Part shown: piece by piece, positions 11,245-20,607 of the stretch | Position numbering within the stretch: position 1 is the first letter of the stretch | Layout of the letters: each line of letters begins with the position of its first letter | Assembly: GCA_010093685.1 (NCBI GenBank) | Contig: MU006232.1 | Span: forward strand, 39,017 to 103,016 | Source of the DNA: Ophiobolus disseminans | Taxonomy: Eukaryota > Ascomycota > Dothideomycetes > Pleosporales > Phaeosphaeriaceae | DNA length: 64,000 bases | Direction of reading: 5' to 3' | The notes under the pieces: generated by a model | The model's input: the letters and a program-made list of their open reading frames with translations, nothing else | What the model was told of the DNA's origin: nothing | Database searches by the model: none | Translations under genes and position numbers: made by a program

Positions 11245-11714
11245 TCTCTTCTCTTCTGGTGGAATACCGCAAGTAAGTGCAAGATGATAGCTTTGTGTTT
11301 GTTTCCTTCTGCCGATGAGGAACGTTCTATGCTTCTCGTAAAGTAGAAAGACCGCATGTGGGGCTCCAGGGGTAGAATGTGACCCTGCACCTCGATAAAT
11401 TGGTCTACAGACTAGGCGAGCAACTGCATTGGTTGTATATACTAGCTTTGATCTCTGCTTGTTTTAACCATACTCGTTGTATGTCACCCAATCCGGCGGG
11501 ATTCGGCATTAAGAACGATACTGTATGGACTGAATCGGCCTCCAGGTTTCAAGAAAAACCTCACTCCGCCACAGTCGATGCACTTCGCTACAATTGTAGC
11601 TCTCCTCTCTTGGATGTCCTCACTTGAGAGAAAAGCAGGCTGCTGACGTCATATGCAAACAAGAATCCTGAGTAGTTGTGACGCTCATTTCTCTAAAATG
11701 CAAACATTACAAGG

Positions 11715-12445
11715 AAATGAAAACAACCCACGAGAAGTAAATGGACGCGAAGAGCGGATATTGATTCTGACGAGCTGTCCACCGCAAAGAAAGCAAAGTC
11801 ACCAGGACGGCAAGAAAGCAGTCCTAAATCCAATGCCATGATGAGCACTGTGCAAACAGAACAAGCTATAGCCAATGGCCCAAGGAAATTGCTGTCATCC
11901 TTCATCTACTCGATTCAACGTGTTACTCAACATCCAGCACAAGCTTCCAAGGTTTCCCGAGAACAGCACATATGGTGTGGAAAGGAACTGGGTGTGAGAT
12001 GTTTCAGCCGTTGAAGAAGTGGGGTATATTTCGTGTCCTTTCCAACACAGTGCAGAGAGGAATGCCGTCGTACTCAAACTATCCCACAAGAACGACAATG
12101 GTACAATACTCCATGCCGATGTTCTGCTCGCTTATGTACAGCGTTATGTGTAAATCAAATGCCGCTATATTGTACGCATCCACACCAATGGTGTCGGTCC
12201 AATGCCAGACGTGCGCCCAGCGCATCTAGGCGAATTCGAATCTCTCATTGCAATGCTTCATTTCGCGATAGCAGTGCGGGCACAACTCAAGACCTTGCGA
12301 ACTCAAAGCAGCCGCGGCGCCGTGTAGTGTCTCGTGGGTGGATGTGGAGGGTACTGTGGATGCTGGCGTTGGTGCCGATGATGAGCCCGCAGGTGTAGAT
12401 GAGATGGAGTCTGAGGATGAATTAGCTAGTGATTATTGCAGCTAA
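11715..12445 (+). pseudogene. Decayed gene, unrecognised
   Basis: Two long protein-like segments lie in tandem but in different frames. The first (about 11735-12010) is Lys/Ser-rich then helical (LLSSFIYSIQRVTQ). The second (about 11998-12324) reads AVVLKLSHKNDNGTILHA and FESLIAMLHFAIAVRAQL, with stops at 11995 (TGA), 12151 (TAA) and 12325 (TAG). A further frame change leads to an acidic tail ending at 12445. Alternatively an intron with GTGAGA..ACAG borders (about 11994-12050) links the first part to a Cys-rich frame ending at 12398. I cannot choose between these, nor name the family. Confidence 0.3.
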
Positions 12446-13155
12446 AGGACAGTGGACTCACCTTTAAAGGAAGGCATGATTGTTGATCCGGGCTTGGGTC
12501 GACTATTTATATTGCTGAAGGTAGGAGATGACTTGGGCGAGGATGTGGATGGTAGATGTATGGTAGAGCGATACTGCTGTTTACTCACTATACTTATATA
12601 TATATTTTCGCCTGCTTTCGCCTTGAAAATATGACAAGCTCTCAAATTTGCACCAAAGCGCAGTCGAATTTGACCCGACTAATTATCGCACCACGGACGG
12701 CGATGATCGAATGTCGGTGGCGCGCCATGCTGGTTTCTTCGCCAGCGCCCGTTGAGTGGAGTGACTTCGGCAAGTTGGATCCACTGTTAGCCGCACAAGC
12801 CGCAAGATTTTCAGGCCCGATGCTTCCACTTCCATCGCCACCTATCCTAATTTCTTCCAAGAGCGGTGAGACTCGGAAGTGACGTGCGATGAATCATACT
12901 GAAGTGTTGAGTAAATGTATCAATCTTTCAATCAGCGTGGGGGATTTCGGATATCATCGTCAACGTTATGGATGAACAGAGTCATCCTAGTTGAACATTG
13001 ATTGTGTTGATGCTTCTCTGATATCGGCACCATACTGATACCCATGCGCAACTACTCAATACACGATCGGTTCCATCGAATGCAGTCGCCCATCGCCCTG
13101 GTGGAATGCCAAGGTTATGAATTCAGTCTGACTATGCACATCAGGGCTCGACGAC
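12446..13155. other. Intergenic, nothing supported
   Basis: Only short overlapping open frames on both strands, with no recognisable domain, signal peptide or splice pattern. A TATATATA run lies near 12595. Confidence 0.5.
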
Positions 13156-14367
13156 TCACGCAAGCTCCAACTCGATCAACGAATCGAGACTCTGTGGGTG
13201 GCGCCAGACACCTACAACCTTCAAACCGACTCCTTCATATAGCTTCCGATGCTCTGCTTCCGTGCGATGTCGCGCGCCCAGGGTAGCCATGAGCTGCCAA
13301 TCGAGGCACGTTTGTGCCCAGTGGGCGCCTTGATTAGGAACGACGAAGTCGTTCACCAAGATCTTGGAGTAGCCTTTCTTCATGGCTGGAACAACCGCCT
13401 TGAGAATCTGGGAGTTCACATCATCGTTCCAGTCTTGGATAATCGAATGCAAAAAGTAGGCACGCGCGCCCTTGACCGGTTGCTCGGTCATGAAGTCATG
13501 TGCTATGCCCTCAGCTCCAGGGCCGAGTTTCGCAATCTCGACGATTTCTGGCCGATCTTGCAATACCAGCTTGCCTGGCAGCTGCCCTTCGAAAGCTTCG
13601 CGCAACCCCTCGACATCGTGCCCTGAGCCACCACCAATGTCGACGAGGAACGGCGTGCCGTCGTCTGCACCGGTGATCAGGCGCTCTTTGACTGGATAGT
13701 AGTCTTCGAAGAACCACCGCGGTCGTCCTTTGCTCCACGCATCCATCATGCTCGCAAAGCGTCGCCCCGCCTCTGAGTCGGATCGTTGCCAGTGCTCGAA
13801 CATGTGGGTACCTTTGCAGTTGTGGGCATGTTGAAAAGGGCAGTCAAGTCCGGAGTCAGGAGAAGCAAAGCCGTGCTGCCGGAAGTACGAAGGAATGGCC
13901 TGCAGCACGGGCTGATGGTCATCTGCAATGAACAGGACCGAGTCTTGGTACGCGGGTTCGGCAAAAGCTTTGGCAACGGCGGTCGGGGCGAAGGTGTCTT
14001 CAGCGACCTCGCGGACCGTGCCCATGGCTGCGAGATGTCGGAGCATGCGCGCCACGAAGACGGCGTCTGGCTGCTTGTCACACTTGGCCACAATGTCCGA
14101 CGTCTTTGCGCCGGCCTCGGGTATGTCGTGCATTGCCTGGAACAGCTTCATCTCTGTCGCCGTGCGGACGATGGAAAGATGCACCGGCTGTGCCCAGAGC
14201 AGCTGCAGCATCGTCTCAGAGGGGTGGCTGAGCTCCGAGATGAGTGTGGCGCAGGCGCCTAGCAATCCTTCTCTTGCGCCTTGGCGGCCATGCCGGAGCC
14301 CGTCGCTGAGGTCAGCAATGCTGTCGAGGAGCGCAAGGGTGCTTTTGGACGGCGCAGGCGAAGACAT
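13156..14367 (-). CDS. SAM-dependent O-methyltransferase (plant-OMT fold), catalytic His replaced
   Basis: A single exon of 403 residues. I chose the Met at 14367 (MSSPAPSKST) because the 99 residues upstream in the same frame are low-complexity and unlike the family. The N-terminal half is the winged-helix dimerisation region (MLQLLWAQPVHLSIV, then ARMLRHLAAMG). The C-terminal half is the Rossmann SAM domain (FLVDIGGGSGHDVEGL). Relatives methylate hydroxyls on phenolic and polyketide secondary metabolites. Their catalytic His sits in a VLHDW-type motif. Here the matching stretch is FLHSIIQDWND, with Gln311 (codon 13435-13437) in that place, so activity is doubtful. It is divergent to another methyltransferase gene 280 bp away. 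Confidence 0.85.
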   Translation of the reverse strand: MSSPAPSKSTLALLDSIADLSDGLRHGRQGAREGLLGACATLISELSHPSETMLQLLWAQPVHLSIVRTATEMKLFQAMHDIPEAGAKTSDIVAKCDKQPDAVFVARMLRHLAAMGTVREVAEDTFAPTAVAKAFAEPAYQDSVLFIADDHQPVLQAIPSYFRQHGFASPDSGLDCPFQHAHNCKGTHMFEHWQRSDSEAGRRFASMMDAWSKGRPRWFFEDYYPVKERLITGADDGTPFLVDIGGGSGHDVEGLREAFEGQLPGKLVLQDRPEIVEIAKLGPGAEGIAHDFMTEQPVKGARAYFLHSIIQDWNDDVNSQILKAVVPAMKKGYSKILVNDFVVPNQGAHWAQTCLDWQLMATLGARHRTEAEHRKLYEGVGLKVVGVWRHPQSLDSLIELELA

Positions 14368-14646
14368 GGCGGGCGGTGGTGGAAGGATAGAACAAAGAAG
14401 CGTCACCTGTGCTGGTTGGGGTGGGTGTGTTCCCCCCAGCTCCCTCCGGAGAAGATGCCGCTGTGCGGGCTGGCTACCTGCACCCAATGGCCGCATCAGG
14501 GCTCGCAGGACGCCACACGCGCCACGTGGGTGCCAACAATCCGTGGATGCTGCTGGGAGACGGGCCAGTCCTCGACACCACCGCGGCTGCATGCGCTTTT
14601 CTTCGCGGACCGCTGTGTTACACGACATCAATGAGCACGCGACGCA
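14368..14646. promoter_or_regulatory. Bidirectional promoter between two methyltransferase genes
   Basis: These 279 bp separate the start codons of two divergently transcribed genes and must hold both promoters. It is GC-rich, with no clear TATA box on either strand. Co-regulation of the pair is plausible but inferred. Confidence 0.5.
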
Positions 14647-15828
14647 ATGGCTGAGCACCAGCAAAGGGACAAGGCTATGTCACGTGCCGACGACGCTGCG
14701 TCTTCGGCTGCCTCGGCAATCGATTCTGGAGTGGATGCGGGCCCGTCCAGAGACCAGGATATTCAGGGCCACAACCTGCTGCAGGCGGGGCCAGAGTCCG
14801 ACGAGGCCTCAACCGATACCGATGAAGGGTAGGCACACTCCCTCACTGCGATTGCATGCACGCCACGTGCTGATGAGTGCATCAGTTACGCAGACTCGGA
14901 CGCCTCGTCCTTCCTCTCATCCATCCTGTCCGAGGTGAGACGAGGTGTTGAGATCGAGGGGCGCCTGTATCCAACATACGGAAAGCATGAGTATGGCATG
15001 CCCATCGACGAGAAGGAGCTGGACCGGAATGACCTGCAGCACCACAAGTACACCCTCCTGCTTAACGACCGGCTCTTCATTGCGCCCATATCAGAAGAGA
15101 CACTCAATACGGCTAGCAACCACATACTGGACCTCGGAACAGGCACGGGCATCTGGGCTATCGACATGGCCGACAAGTACCAAGCTGAGGTCCTGGGCGT
15201 CGATATTGCCGCCACCCAGCCTCCATTCGTGCCACCTAACTGCCAGTTTGAGATTGACGATGTGGAAGAAGACTGGCCTTACCGACTCGATCACTTTGCG
15301 CTGATACATGGTCGCGACCTCTCCATGACTGCAGTGCGCGACTGGCCGCGCCTAATCAACCAAGCACGAAGTCACCTCCAGCCTGGTGGATGGCTACAAT
15401 TGGCAAGTACCATACCGGACATTCACACAGACGACAATAGCATACCTCCAAACAGTGGCTACGTCGAAGCTGGGCGGCTGTACTTTGAGATGGCCGAGAA
15501 GATGGGAACACCGCTTGACGCGCCCCGCAAATGGGCAGAGCAGATGCGCAGTGCTGGCTTCGTCAATGTACAAGATGTTGTGTACAAGCTGCCAATGGGC
15601 CCGTGGCCGCGATCTAAGAGGCTGAGAACGGTCGGACGCCTGGAGCAAATCATGATCCTGGAAGGTGGATTTGAAGCTTACATGCTTCGTGGGTATACGC
15701 AGGTGCTCGGTGGGCGACCGGAAGACCTGCAGATAATTCTTGCGTTGGCGAGGAGAGAGCTTCGAGACCCTAGTGTGCATACCTATGTCCACTATCATGT
15801 TACCTACGGCCAAAAGCCACAGCACTAG
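14647..15828 (+). CDS. LaeA-like class I SAM methyltransferase
   Basis: Two exons, 14647-14828 and 14886-15828, joined by a 57-bp intron (GTAGGC..ATCAG, branch-like GCTGAT), give 374 residues. The N-terminal 60 residues are acidic, Ser/Ala-rich and disordered. The splice restores DSDASSFLSSIL just before the catalytic domain, the usual layout of LaeA-like proteins. Motif I is ILDLGTGTGIWAIDMAD, followed by VLGVDIAATQP and the acidic IDDVEEDWPY. LaeA itself is a nuclear regulator of secondary metabolism. Most paralogs, of which this is likely one, have no known substrate. Its divergent partner is the O-methyltransferase upstream. Confidence 0.85.
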
Positions 15829-15895
15829 GTCATCTACTAGTTGAAAGAGTCGTTGGAGGTCACATCCACGAGGCATTCTTGCATTAGAACGAAGC

Positions 15896-16261
15896 TTACT
15901 CATCCATGGTCTGAGCTACCGAGATGTCGTGATTTGCCAGTTGCTGACAGAGGCGCAACAATGCGATTGGACACTGGGTCGTGACGAACGGCAGACAGCC
16001 TCGAAACCGAAGAAGCTCTTCCAAGAGGGCTTGGGTCCAACATCGTAGCTGCTTGTTCTGCTTGTCTGCCGTGTGAGATGATGTCAAGCTTTTGCGACCT
16101 TCTTCATTGAGAGTAGTCTTGCCTTTCGTCGAGGCTAAAAGCGCGTCACCTAGGATTCCAATGACCTGCGGGCCAGCACGGTAGGTTCCTTTGATTGCAG
16201 AAAGCGAAGACACACGAATCAGCGTTGCATATAGCTCGTATGAATCGGCCTTCACCTGCAC
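15896..16261 (-). CDS. Hypothetical small protein or gene fragment
   Basis: A 121-residue open frame, rich in Leu and helical in character (ALLEELLRFRGCLPFV near the C-terminus), lies tail-to-tail with the LaeA-like gene. No signal peptide, membrane segment or known motif is visible. It could be the C-terminal piece of a decayed regulator. Support is only frame length and ordinary composition. Confidence 0.3.
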   Translation of the reverse strand: MQVKADSYELYATLIRVSSLSAIKGTYRAGPQVIGILGDALLASTKGKTTLNEEGRKSLTSSHTADKQNKQLRCWTQALLEELLRFRGCLPFVTTQCPIALLRLCQQLANHDISVAQTMDE

Positions 16262-16411
16262 TTTATCTAGGGCGCTTGTCGCAATGAAGCAGCTGAGCTG
16301 CCCGAGTCACTGCGGTGATGACAACAAGTGTTCCGAGCAAACGGAAGCAATGACTAGCTAATCAATCTTCCATTCGTAGTGCAAACGGTGGGATACAGGA
16401 CTATCAAGAGA

Positions 16412-16417
16412 TATAAA
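16412..16417 (+). promoter_or_regulatory. TATA box of the sedolisin gene
   Basis: TATAAA lies 70 bp upstream of the chosen start codon, within AAGAGATATAAAGTCC, followed by a pyrimidine- and A-rich leader. Confidence 0.6.
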
Positions 16418-16486
16418 GTCCTCAATTCCGCCTTACCCTCAAGTGATAGCTTCCCGAACAACCATCCACGCCCATCCAACCTCAAG

Positions 16487-18316
16487 ATGCAATTTGCTCT
16501 GTTGACTGCGCTCGCCACGGGTGCGCTCGCGACTCCAATTGCGCGCTCACCCTATGTCGTCAAGGAAACGCACTTTGTGTCAAAGGGGTGGTCCAAGTTG
16601 CAACGCTCGCATGGTGGCATGACTGTCCAGCTGCAGATTGGCCTGAAACAGGGCCATTTCGATGAGCTCGACCGCCATCTCCATGAAGTCTCTGACCCAG
16701 ATCATGAGCGTTATGGCCAGCACCTAAGTGGTGAGGAGGTAGATAACCTTGTCGCACCAACTTCAGAAACCCACAATCTAGTCCACGATTGGCTCCGCGA
16801 GAGCGGTATCGACGTTTCTGATCTCGGTTACAGCGCGGCCAAGGACTGGATCATTGTCCGTCTTCCTATCGAGAAGGTCGAGGAGCTGCTGGATACCGAA
16901 TACCACAACTACAAGCACAGGGACGGCTCTGTTGTCGCCCGAGCAACTAGCTGGTCGCTTCCACGCCATCTCCACGACCACATAGATGCTATCCAGCCAA
17001 CGACTTCGTTCTTTCGGGGTGTTGCGAATGAGGCGACATGGGTCGACAAGGAAGTCACAGTACCGGCAAACTACAGTCCGCCCAAGAACACTTCAATCGC
17101 GGCCGTCTGCAACGTGACCTCCGTCACCCCCGAGTGTTTCCAGACGCTCTACAATACCAAGTGGTACAAGACCCAATCTGGCGACGAAAACTCCATCGGC
17201 TTCACCAACTACCTGGGTGAGGTCCCCATTCGTCCAGACACCAAGAAGTTCCTCGAAAAGTACCGACCTGAGGCCGTGTCATCGGCTTCTGATTTTAAGC
17301 AAATCTCCATTGATGCTGGCCCGGTCCAAGATGGGCCCTTGACACTCAACCAATCCACTGCCGGCTCTTCTCGCGAAGCAAATCTTGATATCCAAGCGAT
17401 TGCAGGTATCAGCTGGGAAACGCCAATTACTAGCTACTCAACTGGCGGCCAGCCTCCATTCGTGCCGGACATCTCTACACCTACGAACACCAACGAGCCC
17501 TATCTGGCATGGGTGACGTGGTTGCTTTCGCAACGCAACATTCCAAACATCATTAGCACCTCGTATGGCGAGCCAGAGCAAACGATCCCTCGGTCGTATG
17601 CAGAACGTGTTTGTCGTTCCTTTGCCCAAGTTACCGCTCGCGGTACCACGCTCTTCTTCTCCTCTGGTGACCATGGCATTGGGGGCACGGATACCTGCTA
17701 CACAAATGATGGTCAGAACAAATACCAGTTCCAGCCTGCATTCCCTGCCTCATGCCCATATGTTACCACCGTCGGAGCAACCATGAACTTTGAACCCGAA
17801 GAGTCTGCCTACCGCGCAGCCCGCAATACCTCCGCCGGGTTCCGCGATTTGTACTCATCTGGCAGCGGCTTCAGCAACTACTTCCCTCGTCCCAAATGGC
17901 AAGACAAGGTCGTTCCCGCGTATGTTGAGTCGCTCAACAGCACGTATAAAGGCTTGTATAACCCCAACGGCCGTGCTTACCCGGATTTGGCTGCGCAGGG
18001 CTTGTACTTTGCGTACGTCTGGAATGGCTCCGAGGGCACCATCAGCGGCACATCAGCCTCGTGCCCCTTGATTGCCGGTATTTTTTCGCTCGTCAACGAT
18101 GCGTTAATCGCCTCCGGCAAGAGCACGCTCGGCTGGATGAACCCTTGGCTGTACAAGAAGGGCTACCAGGGGCTTACCGACATCACCAAGGGCTTCAGTT
18201 ACGGCTGCAACACCCAAGGCTTTCCGGTTACGGAGGGCTGGGATCCTGTGACTGGCTTTGGTACTCCTGACTTTCCGAAGCTACTAAGACTGGCAGGTGC
18301 GAAGGGACACTGGTGA
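16487..18316 (+). CDS. Secreted sedolisin-family tripeptidyl peptidase (S53)
   Basis: A single exon of 609 residues. The start at 16487 gives a clean signal peptide (MQFALLTALATGALA). The frame stays open 36 codons further upstream, but that lies across the TATA box. An N-terminal activation prodomain (about 20-200, VSDPDHERYGQHLS) precedes the catalytic domain. The sedolisin residues are all present: Glu297 and Asp301 in REANLDIQ, the oxyanion Asp395 in SSGDHG, and the nucleophile Ser523 in SGTSASCP. The C-terminal calcium site is DITKG.. with GWDPVTGFGTPDF. Sedolisins are acid proteases; fungal members remove tripeptides from protein N-termini outside the cell. Several Asn-X-Ser/Thr sites suit a secreted glycoprotein. 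Intact. Confidence 0.95.
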   Translation: MQFALLTALATGALATPIARSPYVVKETHFVSKGWSKLQRSHGGMTVQLQIGLKQGHFDELDRHLHEVSDPDHERYGQHLSGEEVDNLVAPTSETHNLVHDWLRESGIDVSDLGYSAAKDWIIVRLPIEKVEELLDTEYHNYKHRDGSVVARATSWSLPRHLHDHIDAIQPTTSFFRGVANEATWVDKEVTVPANYSPPKNTSIAAVCNVTSVTPECFQTLYNTKWYKTQSGDENSIGFTNYLGEVPIRPDTKKFLEKYRPEAVSSASDFKQISIDAGPVQDGPLTLNQSTAGSSREANLDIQAIAGISWETPITSYSTGGQPPFVPDISTPTNTNEPYLAWVTWLLSQRNIPNIISTSYGEPEQTIPRSYAERVCRSFAQVTARGTTLFFSSGDHGIGGTDTCYTNDGQNKYQFQPAFPASCPYVTTVGATMNFEPEESAYRAARNTSAGFRDLYSSGSGFSNYFPRPKWQDKVVPAYVESLNSTYKGLYNPNGRAYPDLAAQGLYFAYVWNGSEGTISGTSASCPLIAGIFSLVNDALIASGKSTLGWMNPWLYKKGYQGLTDITKGFSYGCNTQGFPVTEGWDPVTGFGTPDFPKLLRLAGAKGHW

Positions 18317-18565
18317 GCTTGGAAGTGAAATGTCGTTGAGGGTAACCATGTGTCACCGAGACGATAGACTGGAGAGGTTGAGAAGGTAATCTATGGTTAT
18401 CTAATGGTATATAGCTGCGACGACGCAGTTTAAGAACAAGGATTATTGTGCACTCTTGCACAAGACTTGATAAGTAAGTAGTCGAGTCTAATCACAAATC
18501 AACAATCTCAGACGCCTGTGATCCTTGGAACTAAATGATGCATCGATTGATATTGTCTCCATCGG

Positions 18566-20085
18566 TCAGTGAAGCATCGATGACGGAGATGTCATACTTT
18601 CGATGCCATTGGAAGTTGCGACATCCGGGTTGGGGTAGTACCATGCCGCAACTGCTACGATGAGGTACACAATCTTTGATTCTGTTAGCGAGAAAACTTC
18701 AGCAGGAAGTTGTGCACATGTGGGCTTACAACGAGCAACGAGCCTTCGAGATAGTTGGATTCACCATCCCGCAAGAAGTTTCCAACCACGACGATGGACA
18801 GTACAAGTAGCACAATCATGAAAATCTCGAAGTTGAGATCCATGTCCTTGCCCATGAACCAGCCCACAATGACGACGAGCGGTGCATTGAAGAGAGCAGT
18901 TTGGATAGACGGGCCGATGCAATGGAAGAGCGCAAAGTTCTATTATCGGTCAGTATAGCCGCCCAAGAAAGTGAAAAATACTCACTATTTGACCGTCCCA
19001 AGCCTCATCAATAGCGGTTAAGTGCTCAGCCGCTTTCTCGACCAGAGGAAGCATGATCAAGCCAAGGAATTGATCAGGGATGCCTGACTCGACCACATCC
19101 TCGATACGCTCGACCAAGAAGAAGGCTAGCAAAGTGACAATGGCAAGCGAAAGAGTCAAGGCGACAATACATTCGGTCATGGTAAATTTGGGCTTGGCGA
19201 GATCGTCGTGACGGTCGAGATCCGCGTGCTCGTCTGCTTCAAGGACCTCGTCAAAGATGGAATGCTGTGATCGAGCATTGTACCAGATGAAGCTAAGCGA
19301 AGTCAATAAACGCGGCTGCGCTGTCAGAACAGCGTGACGTACATGCAAAAGGCCATAATAAGCAGGATCGAGGTGATTTGACTGATCCTGAGAACGTTGT
19401 GCTGTAAAATCTTCTCGGTGAACTCGTGATGCTTGGTAGCTTTGGCAACAGCCGAACCCTTTAGAGCCGAGTAGTAGGCGCTAGGAATTAGAAGGCCAAA
19501 GCCAGCAACAAGGAGCAGTCCACTACCAACCTCGCTAATAGAGGCATGGAATTTTTGGCTAGCTTGTCGAAGACCGCCCACGAAAAAGCAAAGACCGAGG
19601 CAAAGTAGCAGATTCGTAATGATCGATCCCAGGATGGCTGCTTGAATAACGGGGATAAGATTGCCATGCTCGGATGACCCGTGCTCGGACGTATGCTTGG
19701 CGATGAGGATGATGAAGAGGATGATCTCGACAATAGACCCAAACGCGGTCTCGATCAAGATGCCAGACACCTTCGGCATCTTCCGCGCAAACTCTTGCCC
19801 AGCGAAACCCAGTAGATTGGCCACAGGTACCATAGCAATATAGCTTGTTGCGAAGATAGCTATCGGAAGCCCTGGTGTAGCATAGTGTAGCGCAATGGCG
19901 ATGGGTACGAAGGGCCACAGCAGATTTGCCCATTTCGCTGCGCTGCTGCCAGACTTCCAGGCAACGGTGAGAAAATGTGAGGCATTGAAGCCGCTACGAC
20001 CGCTCTCGCCATCTGGATGGATGTGCTGTGGAAGGATTTGTCGGAGGAGAGGCGTCGACTCCGAGCTGTGGTGATTGGAAGGCAT
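18566..20085 (-). CDS. Ca2+/H+ exchanger, CAX/Vcx1-like
   Basis: Four exons: 19343-20085, 18986-19292, 18731-18939 with its last base at 18730, and 18566-18673. Introns are 46-56 bp with GTACGT, GTGAGT and GTAAGC donors. The product is 455 residues with about eleven hydrophobic segments. Family signatures include LLIMAFCIFIWYNARSQHS, FHCIGPSIQTALFNAP, GWFMGKDMDLNFEIF and a final VAVAAWYYPNP. An acidic loop (FDEVLEADEHADLD) separates the halves, as in this family. Such proteins move cytosolic Ca2+ into vacuoles in exchange for protons. The two cation-binding repeats are unusual: GSIVEI replaces the common GNAVEL and EKAAEH replaces GNAAEH, though both Glu residues remain. Ion choice may therefore differ from canonical Vcx1. 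Confidence 0.9.
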
Positions 20086-20607
20086 TGCTGTGGATAAACG
20101 AAGCCAAAGAACGAGGAGGCAGAGCGGAGGTGTTGAAGGTATGGACTGGAGGCGGCAGAGATGGCGGCCAAGCGCGGGGAAGGCGCGTCGGTCATTGCCC
20201 AGCCTCCTAAAACAAGGAAGTCGCGCCTCGTCGCGTGTGCCTTTCCCGTGTCAAGCTGCAACACCATCGTGAAGAATCATGAGTGTCGCAAGCAGCATAC
20301 AATTGACCCGTTAGGGCATCCCTTCCGATGATGTGCGCCGCCCTGAGATGGCCTCGGCATTCGGTTCGATGTTCTTCCCAGACCCCCGCGATTCCGGGGT
20401 GCCTGTACCTTGCAGATTACCCCAATCTTCAGTGACATCCTGTATACGGCAAATTAAATCGCCATCAATGAGGACGGGGCGGCGAAAGACAGAAATGGAA
20501 GCGATCTCTGGTAGCGAACCTCGTCCACGGAGCTATGGAGAACTCATAAGGAAGCCTACTGTGGCGCCGCAACACCCGCGATACACATCGCCCATTATCG
20601 ATACAAG

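Noticed and set aside
12442..12884. Two minus-strand frames (about 70 residues each) that could be exons of one gene
   Set aside because: No splice sites join them convincingly, and neither has a recognisable motif.
13928..14938. A 336-codon plus-strand frame over the O-methyltransferase gene
   Set aside because: It overlaps the well-supported minus-strand enzyme and has Arg/Ser-rich noise composition.
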